Made by a program: the position numbers and the translations under genes
Notes under the pieces: generated by a model
What the model was told of the DNA's origin: nothing
The model's input: the letters and a program-made list of their open reading frames with translations, nothing else
The model's database searches: none
From: Nitrospirales bacterium
Lineage (GTDB): Bacteria; Nitrospirota; Nitrospiria; Nitrospirales; UBA8639
Direction of reading: 5' to 3'
DNA length: 34,114 nucleotides
Assembly: GCA_020027535.1 (NCBI GenBank)
Contig: JAHRAK010000106.1
Span: 1 to 34,114 of the forward strand
Shown: positions 34,002-34,114 of the stretch, piece by piece
How the letters are laid out: every line of letters starts with the position of its first letter
Position numbering within the stretch: the first letter of the stretch is position 1

Positions 34002-34114
34002 GGGATTTATCCCTTTAACTTGACGCCTATCTTGTGGTTGGGTGGCGTCCTGATGTATGTAAGCATGCCATTATATAGGTATTCAGCATACTTGATTCTC
34101 TCGGGAAGACCTGC
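34002..34114. repeat. Right arm of the 113-bp perfect inverted repeat
   Basis: Reverse complement of 15-127 without mismatch. The join to unique sequence is at 34001/34002. Confidence 0.97.
34007..34114 (-). CDS. Second copy of the left-end C-terminal fragment (partial)
   Basis: Through the inverted repeat, the minus strand encodes the same GLPERIKYAEYLYN...HKIGVKLKG tail with its stop (TAA at 34009-34007). It is antisense to the open MBL frame over about 108 bases. Long coding overlap of this kind is rare, so one of the two is not the native sequence here. Confidence 0.4.
   Translation of the reverse strand, partial: AGLPERIKYAEYLYNGMLTYIRTPPNHKIGVKLKG

Larger units (their letters stand above)
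33413..34114 (+). pseudogene. Metallo-beta-lactamase-fold protein with one frameshift, truncated by the window end
   Basis: Frame 1 (from GTG 33413, GAGGGAG upstream) reads IEVCLFGPGYGECILLHI and then a stop (TAA 33539). Frame 2 takes up immediately with KGNWVIVDSCLNQES, then LVVATHWHDDHIRSMGK. Deleting one base near 33536-33538 joins them as LLHIG-KGNWVIVDSC, which is how such domains run. HxHxDH (His at 33660-33662 and 33666-33668) should bind two metals. The relatives are ComEC/Rec2-like MBL hydrolases. The frame stays open to the edge, but the last 113 bases are the inverted repeat, so the true 3' end is uncertain. A real lesion and a sequencing error are both possible. Confidence 0.75.

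Overview
The window looks like a chromosomal segment of a free-living Gram-negative bacterium. The strongest guess is a Nitrospira-like member of the Nitrospirota. This is an inference from gene content (PurS-type purine synthesis, a sigma-32-like factor beside groESL, a NarK-type nitrate/nitrite carrier, outer-membrane barrel proteins, many toxin-antitoxin pairs), not from any marker comparison.

Layout. The left end (1-5400) holds the tail of an unidentified gene, a subtilisin-like surface protease, proA on the minus strand, tRNA-Phe(GAA) and a small outer-membrane beta-barrel protein. A toxin-antitoxin patch follows (6047-8145) with three different type II modules in a row: HigBA, DinJ/YafQ and VapBC. 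The last two have clear operator palindromes. A minus-strand housekeeping block comes next: purB-purS-purQ, joined by ATGA overlaps, behind ribBA-ribH-nusB. A NarK-type transporter is also on the minus strand. A plus-strand heat-shock block, rpoH-like sigma factor - groES - groEL, ends in a strong terminator at 18258-18296.

From about 18.3 to 23.1 kb the sequence is accessory and eroded. It holds a possible DUF2441-like protein, a HEPN (LA2681-like) protein with an intact RxxxxH motif, C-terminal stumps of a restriction-modification enzyme and of a GT8 glycosyltransferase, a small 58-aa gene, a frameshifted CopG/BrnA-like antitoxin, a decayed second copy of that antitoxin's tail, and an orphan Phd-like antitoxin. 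Ordinary genes return at 23.3-31.8 kb: a GCS2/YbdK ligase, a Cys-rich secreted protein, queG, mutS2, a UreH/NiCoT-like metal transporter, a tiny acidic secreted protein and an unrecognised 407-aa protein.

The right end (31.8-34.1 kb) looks like a defence or conflict locus. It has a stump resembling the N-terminus of a DNA methyltransferase, then a three-gene cassette: a 231-aa protein, a 201-aa protein, and a metallo-beta-lactamase-fold protein with THWHDDH but one frameshift. I do not know this three-gene arrangement as a named system; it is my best candidate for something undescribed.

At least four families of dispersed palindromic repeats sit in the intergenic spaces and in places overwrite gene ends. 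The two window ends carry a perfect 113-bp inverted repeat. Its inner edge on the left lies exactly 127 bp from base 1, so an assembly-graph or chimera origin must be considered alongside a real flanking repeat.
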